DNA from: Hydrogenothermaceae bacterium
Lineage (GTDB): Bacteria; Aquificota; Aquificia; Aquificales; Hydrogenothermaceae
Assembly: GCA_026984355.1 (NCBI GenBank)
Contig: JALSSG010000028.1
Location: forward strand, 1 to 5,084
Direction: 5' to 3'
DNA length: 5,084 nt
Of this stretch, positions 1 through 5,084 are shown piece by piece. Every line of letters begins with the position of its first letter. The stretch's first letter is position 1. The position numbers and the translations under genes were made by a program. The notes under the pieces were generated by a model that saw only the letters and a list, made by a program, of their open reading frames with translations, was not told the DNA's origin and ran no database searches.

Positions 1-1
1 A

Positions 2-313
2 AATGATTACAAAATAAGCCAGCGAGTTGAAGAAATAGCAGAAGATATAGATGAAGATGTTCATATAAAAGTTTTTGTCACATCTTCTTGTGGTTTTTGT
101 CCACCAGCTATAAAAATGGCTTATAGCTTTGCCCTTGTTAATAACTTTATTAAAGCTACAGTTATAGACTGTTATAGTTTTCCCGAACTTGCTATGAAAT
201 ATAATGTTGCCGCTGTGCCAAAGATAGTTATAAATGATAAAGTAGAGTTTATAGGTGCTAAAGATGATAATGAGTTTTTAGGATACATAATAAGAGCATT
301 AGAGGCACGATAG
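2..313 (+). CDS. Protein disulfide oxidoreductase, C-terminal thioredoxin-fold domain (5' partial)
   Basis: The frame is open from the left edge to TAG at 311-313 and gives 103 visible residues; the true start lies outside the window. The visible part is a complete thioredoxin/glutaredoxin-like unit. A short helix-rich linker (residues 1-20) leads into a strand (HIKVFV, 22-26), then a redox CxxC (Cys30-Gly-Phe-Cys33, nt 89-100) followed by Pro-Pro. The cis-proline loop is VAAVPKIVIN, with Pro73. The strand-plus-linker-plus-CxxCP pattern and the closing FIGA...EFLGYI segment match the second half of the two-domain protein disulfide oxidoreductases (about 220-230 aa) of hyperthermophiles. Such proteins form or shuffle disulfides in cytosolic proteins. 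An in-frame ATG at 116 falls after the CxxC and cannot be the start. There is an extra Cys57. A single-domain thioredoxin-like protein remains possible because the N-terminal half is unseen. dxr starts 1 nt after its stop. Confidence 0.85.
   Translation, partial: NDYKISQRVEEIAEDIDEDVHIKVFVTSSCGFCPPAIKMAYSFALVNNFIKATVIDCYSFPELAMKYNVAAVPKIVINDKVEFIGAKDDNEFLGYIIRALEAR
301..305 (+). promoter_or_regulatory. Shine-Dalgarno for dxr
   Basis: AGAGG lies inside the last codons of the upstream gene, 9 nt before the TTG start of dxr. It supports that TTG as the start. An in-frame stop at 300-302 leaves no other start codon between it and the TTG. Confidence 0.6.
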
Positions 314-314
314 A

Positions 315-1451
315 TTGAAAGAGATAGCTGTCCTTGGTTCTACAGGTTCTATTGGAACACAAACCTTAGATATAGTCAGAAGGCATTCAGACAAAGTTAA
401 AGTTAAAGCTTTAGCATCATCAAAATTTTCAGATATATTAAAAAATCAAATTGAGGAGTTTAAACCAAAGTATGTTTATGTTCACCATTATGAAACCATA
501 CCAAAAGACCTGATTAAACACTACAACATAATTTTTTTAACAGGAGAGGAAGGTTTACTTCATATTACAGATTTATTTGTAGATTTATATGTTGTTGGTA
601 TATCAGGTATAGCAGGAATTTTACCTACATACTATATATTAGAACACAAAAAAAACTTAGCTACAGCCAATAAAGAGGCTATTATATGCCTTGGGGAAAT
701 ACTAAAAAAACATTACAAAAAGATTATACCTATAGATAGTGAACACTCTGCAATTTTTCAATCTTTAAAAGGTGAAGATACAAAAAATATAAAAAAAATT
801 ATTTTAACTGCTTCTGGTGGTCCATTTTTAAACCTTCCTGCAGAAAAGTTTAAAGACGTCACTGTTGAGCAAGCTTTAAATCACCCAAAATGGAAAATGG
901 GAAAAAAAATATCTATAGATAGTGCTACACTTATGAATAAAGGACTTGAGATAATAGAAGCTCATTACCTATTTAATGTGCCTTATTCAAAAATAGATGT
1001 TTTGATACATCCACAGAGTATTGTTCATGGTATGGTTGAGTACATTGATGGAACTGTAATATCTAATATATCAAACCCTGATATGAGAATACCTATAACT
1101 TATGCTATTTCTTATCCTGATAGATGGGAAATAGATATCAATCCAATTGATTTTGGACATATTAAAACTATAGAATTTTTAGAACCAGATTACGGGAAGT
1201 TTCCTCTTTTAAAACTTGCTAAAGAGATAGGAGAAAAAGGGGGAGCTTATCCTGTAGTTCTTACAGTAGCCGATGAACTTGCTGTAAATAAATTTTTATC
1301 AAAGAAAATATCTTTTGACAAAATTCCAGTTTTAATACAAAAAGTGATAGAAAAGGTAGACTTTAGCACTCCTAAAAAACTGGAAGATATTATATACATA
1401 ATAGAAAAAACCCAAGAAATTTTTAAACAGGTAGAAAAGGAGGTTTTATAA
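315..1451 (+). CDS. dxr: 1-deoxy-D-xylulose 5-phosphate reductoisomerase
   Basis: Dxr (IspC) converts 1-deoxy-D-xylulose 5-phosphate to 2-C-methyl-D-erythritol 4-phosphate using NADPH and a divalent metal. This is the committed step of the cytosolic MEP isoprenoid pathway. The 378-residue length is normal for the family. The N-terminal Rossmann motif GSTGSIGTQTLD spans residues 8-19, and ATANKEA (116-122) lines the cofactor site. The metal ligands Asp141 and Glu143 lie in PIDSEHSAIFQ, and Glu212 lies in MNKGLEIIEAHYLF. Substrate phosphate contacts include Ser167 (TASGGPF), Ser203, Asn208 and Lys209. The flexible lid HPKWKMG begins at His190, and IHPQSIVHGMVE (231-242) is also present. All expected catalytic residues are there by family comparison. 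The start is TTG at 315, fixed because an in-frame stop at 300-302 precedes it and strand 1 (KEIAVLG) begins at once. It sits between the disulfide oxidoreductase (1-nt gap) and rseP (0-nt gap), so it is very likely co-transcribed with both. Confidence 0.98.
   Translation: MKEIAVLGSTGSIGTQTLDIVRRHSDKVKVKALASSKFSDILKNQIEEFKPKYVYVHHYETIPKDLIKHYNIIFLTGEEGLLHITDLFVDLYVVGISGIAGILPTYYILEHKKNLATANKEAIICLGEILKKHYKKIIPIDSEHSAIFQSLKGEDTKNIKKIILTASGGPFLNLPAEKFKDVTVEQALNHPKWKMGKKISIDSATLMNKGLEIIEAHYLFNVPYSKIDVLIHPQSIVHGMVEYIDGTVISNISNPDMRIPITYAISYPDRWEIDINPIDFGHIKTIEFLEPDYGKFPLLKLAKEIGEKGGAYPVVLTVADELAVNKFLSKKISFDKIPVLIQKVIEKVDFSTPKKLEDIIYIIEKTQEIFKQVEKEVL
1437..1443 (+). promoter_or_regulatory. Strong Shine-Dalgarno for rseP
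   Basis: AAGGAGG is a near-perfect ribosome binding site placed 8 nt before the TTG at 1452, inside the last codons of dxr. It decides the non-ATG start. The next in-frame ATG, at 1482, would remove much of the first membrane helix and leave the HExxH motif only a few residues from the N-terminus. Confidence 0.85.
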
Positions 1452-2777
1452 TTGCTTACAAGTATAATTGCATTTTTAATTATGATAGGTGTTTTAATAA
1501 CAATTCATGAATTTGGGCATTTTCTTTTTGCAAGACTGTTTGGTGTAAAAGTAGAAGTTTTTTCTATAGGATTTGGACCTCCAATAATAAAATGGAAAGG
1601 AAAAGAAACTATATATCAAATTGCTCTTATTCCTCTTGGTGGATATGTAAAGATGTATGGTGAAGATTCTATGACTGAACCTGTACAGGGAAAAGTAGAT
1701 GAAAAAGCATTAAATGACCCTCGTTCTTTTCATGCTAAACCAAGATGGCAGAAAATGCTTATAGCCTTTGCAGGTCCTTTATTTAATATACTTCTTGCTG
1801 TTTTTCTTTTTTCTGTTGTTTATATGATAGGTATAAAAGAACCAGCATACATGGAAAAACCCGTAATAATAGGATATGTACAACCAGATTCTTATGCTGA
1901 TAAAGCTGGTTTAAAGCCTTTTGATAAAGTGGTAGCTGTTGATGAGCATCCAGTAAAAAACTGGAAAGAGTTTACTATGTTAATTGGAATGAAGGCAGGA
2001 AAAGTAGCTCATCTTAAAATAGTTAGAAATGGAAAAGAAATTATAATCCCTGTTGAAGTTCCTGAAAATATTACAAAAAAATCTCTAGGTATTTCACCTT
2101 TACTTCCGCCAATTGTAAATAATGTTTTAAAAGGTTCTCCTGCAGAAAAAGCTGGTTTAAAACCAGGAGATATAATTTTGGCTATTAATGGTAAACCTAT
2201 AAAAACATGGTTTGAGATTGTTGATATTTTATCTTCTATAAAGAACAATCAGAAACTATCTTTAACTGTAAAAAGAGGAGATAGGATTTTTACAGTAGTT
2301 GTAAAACCTAAGAAAGATGAAAAATTAAATAGATATGTTCTTGGAATAACTCCTGTAATAGAAACAAAAACTATAAAATACCCATTTGTAGAAGCTATCA
2401 AAAAAGGACTTGAAAAAACATGGGAATTAACAGTAGCAATAGGAACAGTTATTAAAGGATTAATCACAGGAGAAATATCTATAAAAACCTTAGGAGGCCC
2501 TATTGCTATAGCTCAGTTCTCTGGTCAGGCACTTGAAACAGGTATCTCTGCATTTTTACTTACAGTAGCTTTTATATCTCTACAGCTTGGATATTTGAAT
2601 TTACTACCAATTCCTGTTTTGGATGGAGGACTTATAGCTATCTTACTAATTGAATCAATTCTTAGAAGACCAATTCCTGAGAAAGCGAAGGAATATCTTG
2701 CTTATGTAGGATTTGCACTTCTTGGAACTCTAATGATATTCGTCATTTTCAACGATATACTACGGGCACTATCTTAA
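1452..2777 (+). CDS. rseP: RseP-type site-2 intramembrane zinc metalloprotease
   Basis: This is a membrane-embedded S2P protease that cleaves transmembrane segments of substrates, classically anti-sigma factors and leftover signal peptides. At 441 residues it is close to the E. coli RseP length (about 450). Helix 1 (about 2-18) runs into the zinc motif His19-Glu20-Phe-Gly-His23. GGYVKM (63-68) is the conserved membrane-associated loop, and helix 2 (about 103-128) carries AFAGPLFN. Two tandem PDZ domains follow. The first (about 138-203) looks degenerate; the second (about 218-286) has the cleaner SPAEKAGLKPGD motif. Two C-terminal helices (about 365-386 and 416-437) flank NLLPIPVLDGG, which supplies the third zinc ligand, Asp391. 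The catalytic set is complete. The TTG start begins directly after the dxr stop, and dxr-rseP adjacency is common in bacteria. No RseA-like anti-sigma or sigma factor is in the window, so the substrate is unknown. The symbol follows family resemblance. Confidence 0.95.
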   Translation: MLTSIIAFLIMIGVLITIHEFGHFLFARLFGVKVEVFSIGFGPPIIKWKGKETIYQIALIPLGGYVKMYGEDSMTEPVQGKVDEKALNDPRSFHAKPRWQKMLIAFAGPLFNILLAVFLFSVVYMIGIKEPAYMEKPVIIGYVQPDSYADKAGLKPFDKVVAVDEHPVKNWKEFTMLIGMKAGKVAHLKIVRNGKEIIIPVEVPENITKKSLGISPLLPPIVNNVLKGSPAEKAGLKPGDIILAINGKPIKTWFEIVDILSSIKNNQKLSLTVKRGDRIFTVVVKPKKDEKLNRYVLGITPVIETKTIKYPFVEAIKKGLEKTWELTVAIGTVIKGLITGEISIKTLGGPIAIAQFSGQALETGISAFLLTVAFISLQLGYLNLLPIPVLDGGLIAILLIESILRRPIPEKAKEYLAYVGFALLGTLMIFVIFNDILRALS

Positions 2778-2794
2778 AACTGTATTTTTTATTA

Positions 2795-2800
2795 GAGGTG
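2795..2800 (+). promoter_or_regulatory. Shine-Dalgarno deciding the DsrE2-family gene start
   Basis: GAGGTG lies in the 29-nt gap after rseP and is spaced 6 nt from the ATG at 2807. An in-frame GTG at 2798 is part of this motif and has no ribosome binding site of its own. The ATG is therefore the better start, and the protein has 159 residues rather than 162. Confidence 0.75.
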
Positions 2801-2806
2801 GTCTAT

Positions 2807-3286
2807 ATGAAAACAAGGGTTGGCATAATAGTTTTAAGTGGAACACTTGATAAAGTTCTTCCTCCTTTTATTCTTGCAACTACAGCTGCAGCTATGGGTA
2901 TGGAAACAGGAATGTTTTTTAGTTTTTATGGAATAAACGTACTTCATAAAGAAAAATTGAAAAAAATAAAGGTATCACCTGTTGGTAATCCAGCAATGCC
3001 TATGCCTGTAACTGTTCCTCAAATATTAACAGTGTTTCCTGGAATGGTAGATTTTGCAACATCTATGATGAAAAAAATGATGGAAAAAAATAGAATGCCT
3101 TCTTTGGAAGACCTTATAAAACAGGCTATAGACCTTGATGTGAAAATCTTTCCATGCCAGACAGCTATGCAGATGTTTGGATATAAAAAAGAAGATTTAA
3201 TAGATGGTATAGAAAAACCTGCAGGGGCTGCTACATTTTTAAACTTTATTAATGCTGCAGATAAACCAATCGTAATGACTTTTTAA
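2807..3286 (+). CDS. DsrE2-family (DsrE/DsrF-like) sulfur-relay protein
   Basis: The 159-residue protein resembles the DrsE_2 (DsrE2-like) branch of the DsrE/F family. These small proteins are thought to carry or transfer sulfane sulfur through a conserved cysteine, often near sulfur-oxidation or TusA-type genes. Strand 1 with SGTLDK (11-16) leads into the helix FILATTAAAMGME, then strand MFFSFYGINVL (36-46). These are the hallmark N-terminal features. A loop rich in Pro and Met (57-80), a Met-rich helix (about 83-97) and MPSLEDLIKQA follow. The sole cysteine, Cys117, sits in IFPCQTAMQMFG before GYKKEDLIDGIE, matching the position of the family's active cysteine. Fifteen of 159 residues are Met. 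It has no signal peptide or clear membrane helix and is probably cytosolic, possibly membrane-associated. It follows rseP by 29 nt and is likely in the same operon. No sulfur-oxidation gene is visible, so the sulfur-relay role is inferred from the family. Confidence 0.85.
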   Translation: MKTRVGIIVLSGTLDKVLPPFILATTAAAMGMETGMFFSFYGINVLHKEKLKKIKVSPVGNPAMPMPVTVPQILTVFPGMVDFATSMMKKMMEKNRMPSLEDLIKQAIDLDVKIFPCQTAMQMFGYKKEDLIDGIEKPAGAATFLNFINAADKPIVMTF

Positions 3287-3291
3287 AGAGG
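3287..3291 (+). promoter_or_regulatory. Shine-Dalgarno for the 125-residue protein
   Basis: AGAGG, part of a longer purine run to 3294, begins right after the DsrE2-gene stop and sits 6 nt before the ATG at 3298. It supports this ORF as a real, translated gene. Confidence 0.65.
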
Positions 3292-3297
3292 GGGAAT

Positions 3298-3675
3298 ATG
3301 GAAAAAATAACAGTAGGAAATATTAAATTTGTCAAACCTGTTATTGAAAAAGTAATAGATATTTATTATTTAATCGAAGAAAATGGCAAGGAAGAAGTAA
3401 AGCATACATATACTATCCTGACTTACGATGAGATGGATAAAGATTACGAAGCAATATTAAAGGATAAAGGGATTTTGCAAAAAGAACCGAAACTCGTTGT
3501 TGTTGATGAAACAGTGTCTATAAATTTTGGAGATGAAGAGATTGATAAACATTATGATTCAGTTATTCTATTTAATAAAGAGTGGATAGAAACAAAAAAT
3601 CCTGATAAGGAAAACTTTCAGGACTGGCTATTAGAATTTGTAGATAGCTTACTATTTAAAATAAGAAGAAGATAA
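3298..3675 (+). CDS. Hypothetical protein, 125 aa, unrecognised
   Basis: I do not recognise this family. The product is a small, soluble-looking, strongly charged protein rich in Glu, Asp and Lys. It has no cysteine, signal peptide or membrane helix. The N-terminal half reads as beta strands (ITVGNIKF, DIYYLIEE, VKHTYTILTYDE), followed by a second strand region (KLVVVDETVSINF, about 65-77). A C-terminal amphipathic helix has WLLEFVDSLLFKI at about 110-122 and ends in RRR. Tryptophans are at 96 and 110. A good ribosome binding site, an ATG start and codon use like its neighbours argue that it is a real gene. It starts 11 nt after the DsrE2-family gene and is the last gene of the plus-strand cluster, so it may act with that protein. 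That is inference from position only. Lack of cysteine argues against its being a sulfur carrier. Confidence 0.8.
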   Translation: MEKITVGNIKFVKPVIEKVIDIYYLIEENGKEEVKHTYTILTYDEMDKDYEAILKDKGILQKEPKLVVVDETVSINFGDEEIDKHYDSVILFNKEWIETKNPDKENFQDWLLEFVDSLLFKIRRR

Positions 3676-3679
3676 ATTT

Positions 3680-4357
3680 TTAGGAAAACTCCCATACGTC
3701 TATATCAGAACCAGAAGGTTTATTGTAGATACCTTTTGCAGTATTTAGTATAACTTTTGCAACAATTTCAGGATTGATACCTTTATATCCTGTCATTCTT
3801 GTAGCAGTCATTCCAGGATTTACTGTATATATTTTTAGATTTATTTCTTCCTGTGCTAAAGCCTGAGTAAATCCTCTAACGCCAAATTTTGTAGCACAGT
3901 AAGTTGTTAATTCAGAAAAACCTGTTTTTCCTGCTCCACTTCCAATATTTATTATTGTACTTGTTATATATGGAAGGGCTTCTTTTGTTATTTTTATCAA
4001 GCCTTCTAAATTAACTCTAATCTGGTTTTCTATCTCCTCAAATGTTTGCTTCCTTAGAGGTTTCCATGCCAGAACACCAGCATTATTTATAAGAATATCT
4101 ATTCGTTTATACTTATCTACAACCTGTTTTACACAATTTTTTATACTTTTATTATCTTTCAGGTTTAGGTATAAAACCATTCCTTCAGACATTCCAAGAT
4201 TTATACATGTATTATAAGCTTTCACAGCTTCTTCTTTATCTTTGTAGTAAGTAATTATAACAATAGCTTTCTCTTTGGCAAATTCATAGGCTGTGTACCT
4301 TCCTATCCCTATACTTGAGCCTGTAATAAGAACAACTTTATCTTTTAGATTTAACAT
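3680..4357 (-). CDS. Short-chain dehydrogenase/reductase (SDR), classical type
   Basis: This is a Rossmann-fold NAD(P)(H) oxidoreductase of the classical SDR family; its substrate cannot be told from the sequence. The cofactor motif TGSSIGIG is at residues 12-19 and NNAG at 91-94. The catalytic tetrad is complete: Asn116 (RVNLEG), Ser140 (INIGSGAG), Tyr153 and Lys157 (YCATK). The PGMTATRM segment (181-188) follows. After strand 2 the sequence is TYYKDKEEA with no acidic residue at the ribose-binding site, which suggests NADP(H). Asn65 replaces the Asp usually found in the adenine-pocket motif. At 225 residues it is short for the family (about 250), mainly through a reduced substrate-binding loop and C-terminus. 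The ATG at 4355-4357 lies inside the hisC 3' end, with only a weak AGAAAG upstream. Translation is therefore probably coupled to hisC. FabG-like ketoreductase or sugar or pteridine reductase roles are all possible. Confidence 0.93.
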   Translation of the reverse strand: MLNLKDKVVLITGSSIGIGRYTAYEFAKEKAIVIITYYKDKEEAVKAYNTCINLGMSEGMVLYLNLKDNKSIKNCVKQVVDKYKRIDILINNAGVLAWKPLRKQTFEEIENQIRVNLEGLIKITKEALPYITSTIINIGSGAGKTGFSELTTYCATKFGVRGFTQALAQEEINLKIYTVNPGMTATRMTGYKGINPEIVAKVILNTAKGIYNKPSGSDIDVWEFS

Positions 4358-5082
4358 CTTTCTATTATTTGCTTTAATGCATTTAAAAATTTTTTATTTT
4401 CATAATCTGTTCCTATTGAAACTCTTAACCAGTTTTCAAATCCAAATGCTGGTCTTATTATTATTCCTTTTTCAAGCAACTTTTCATAAACTTCTTTACT
4501 ATTTTCTAAATAAAACATAATAAAATTTCCATAGGTAGGAATAAATTTTATTCCTAATTTCTCAAACCCTTCATATAACTGTTTTTTTCCTTTTTCGTTT
4601 TCTTTTACTGAATATTCTACAAATTTCTGGTCTTTTAGTGCTTCAACTGCTCCAATTTGAGCAAGATAATTTGTATTAAAGGGCTGTCTTACTTTTTCCA
4701 GAACATTTATTATCTCTCTTTTTGCTATACCATATCCTATTCTTAGTCCTGCAAGTCCATAAACTTTAGAAAATGTTCTAAGTACTATTATATTTTTTTG
4801 TGGTATTTTGGGATTTAATGGATGTATATAATTTAAACCATCTGGAACATTATGTTCTTTTGCATACTCAAAGTACGCTTCATCTAATACAAGAAGTATA
4901 TCATCTGGAATGTTTTTTATAAATTCGTCAAATTCTTCTTTTTTATTTGCAAAGCCTGTTGGATTACATGGATTATCTATAAAGATAACCTTTGTTTTGC
5001 TAGTTATGTTTTTTATTAGATTATCTAAATTCCTTGAAAAATCGCATTCTAAAGGAATTTCTTTGAAGTTAGCTCCCTGTAT
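4351..5082 (-). CDS. hisC: Histidinol-phosphate aminotransferase (5' partial)
   Basis: Reading the minus strand from 5082 to a TAA at 4351-4353 gives 243 residues of a fold-type I, PLP-dependent aminotransferase. The N-terminal third (about 110 residues of a usual 350) lies beyond the right edge. HisC transfers an amino group from glutamate to imidazole-acetol phosphate in histidine synthesis. In visible numbering, DNPCNPTG (36-43) contacts the cofactor and LDEAYFEY (66-73) has the PLP-pyridine Asp. TFSKVYGLAGLRIGYG (103-118) holds the Schiff-base Lys106 (codon at 4765-4767), and Arg114 lies in the phosphate-binding part. QPFNTNYLAQIGA (133-145) is typical of HisC. The end has IIIRPAFGFENWLRVSIGT, with Arg220 as the substrate-carboxylate arginine. 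The frame has no stop or shift. It overlaps the downstream SDR start by 7 nt. No other his gene is visible. A related aromatic or broad-specificity aminotransferase is possible but less likely. Confidence 0.93.
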   Translation of the reverse strand: MQGANFKEIPLECDFSRNLDNLIKNITSKTKVIFIDNPCNPTGFANKKEEFDEFIKNIPDDILLVLDEAYFEYAKEHNVPDGLNYIHPLNPKIPQKNIIVLRTFSKVYGLAGLRIGYGIAKREIINVLEKVRQPFNTNYLAQIGAVEALKDQKFVEYSVKENEKGKKQLYEGFEKLGIKFIPTYGNFIMFYLENSKEVYEKLLEKGIIIRPAFGFENWLRVSIGTDYENKKFLNALKQIIERC

Positions 5083-5084
5083 CT

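Noticed and set aside
116..313. 65-residue ORF starting at ATG 116
   Set aside because: The same frame is open to the left edge and the CxxC motif lies upstream of this ATG, so it is only the tail of the partial disulfide oxidoreductase.
2009..2467. Two minus-strand ORFs opposite rseP (2009-2248 and 2249-2467)
   Set aside because: They lie antisense to the PDZ-coding part of rseP, show no recognisable motif, and read as shadows of the real frame.
2778..2794. Possible promoter or terminator between rseP and the DsrE2-family gene
   Set aside because: The gap is under 30 nt, with no hairpin and no room for a spaced -35/-10 pair apart from chance AT-rich matches.
3650..3682. Possible AT-rich inverted repeat (CTTA...TAAG) followed by a short T run as a terminator
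   Set aside because: The arms pair only with bulges, leave almost no loop and have no GC content, so they do not support a terminator call.
4293..4520. 75-residue plus-strand ORF opposite the SDR/hisC junction
   Set aside because: Its Leu/Phe-rich sequence is the antisense shadow of two well-supported genes, and it has no good ribosome binding site.
1..5084. Mobile element, CRISPR array, defence island, RNA gene or novel multi-gene system
   Set aside because: Every long stretch is covered by intact genes, nearly all in recognised families. No repeats, transposase, integrase, tRNA-like folds or phage features were seen, and base composition looks even throughout.

Overview
This is an AT-rich chromosomal stretch, dense with housekeeping genes, that most resembles a thermophilic member of the Aquificota, perhaps a Sulfurihydrogenibium- or Persephonella-like Hydrogenothermaceae. 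That placement is an inference. It rests on the low GC content, heavy use of ATA (Ile) and AGA (Arg) codons, and a protein disulfide oxidoreductase-type thioredoxin domain, a family typical of hyperthermophiles. It also rests on the MEP isoprenoid pathway (dxr) and a DsrE2-type sulfur-relay protein. No sequence search was possible.

Layout: positions 2-3675 hold a tight plus-strand cluster of five genes. In order they are the 3' end of a protein disulfide oxidoreductase, dxr, an RseP-type site-2 protease, a DsrE2-family protein, and an unrecognised 125-residue protein. The gaps are 1, 0, 29 and 11 nt, so the genes are probably co-transcribed from a promoter outside the window. From 3680 to the right edge the minus strand carries two genes. 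hisC (5' end off the window) is upstream in transcription, and its 3' end overlaps the start of a short-chain dehydrogenase by 7 nt. The two clusters converge with only 4 nt between stop codons.

Functionally, the plus-strand cluster joins isoprenoid precursor synthesis (Dxr), intramembrane proteolysis and envelope regulation (RseP), and thiol or sulfur chemistry (the disulfide oxidoreductase and the DsrE2 protein). dxr next to rseP is a widespread bacterial arrangement. The minus-strand pair joins histidine biosynthesis to an oxidoreductase of unknown substrate. There is no gene-free stretch over 300 bases. I found no RNA gene, mobile element, CRISPR array, riboswitch or convincing terminator, and no new multi-gene system. 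The most open points are the unrecognised protein beside the DsrE2 gene and the substrate of the dehydrogenase coupled to hisC.
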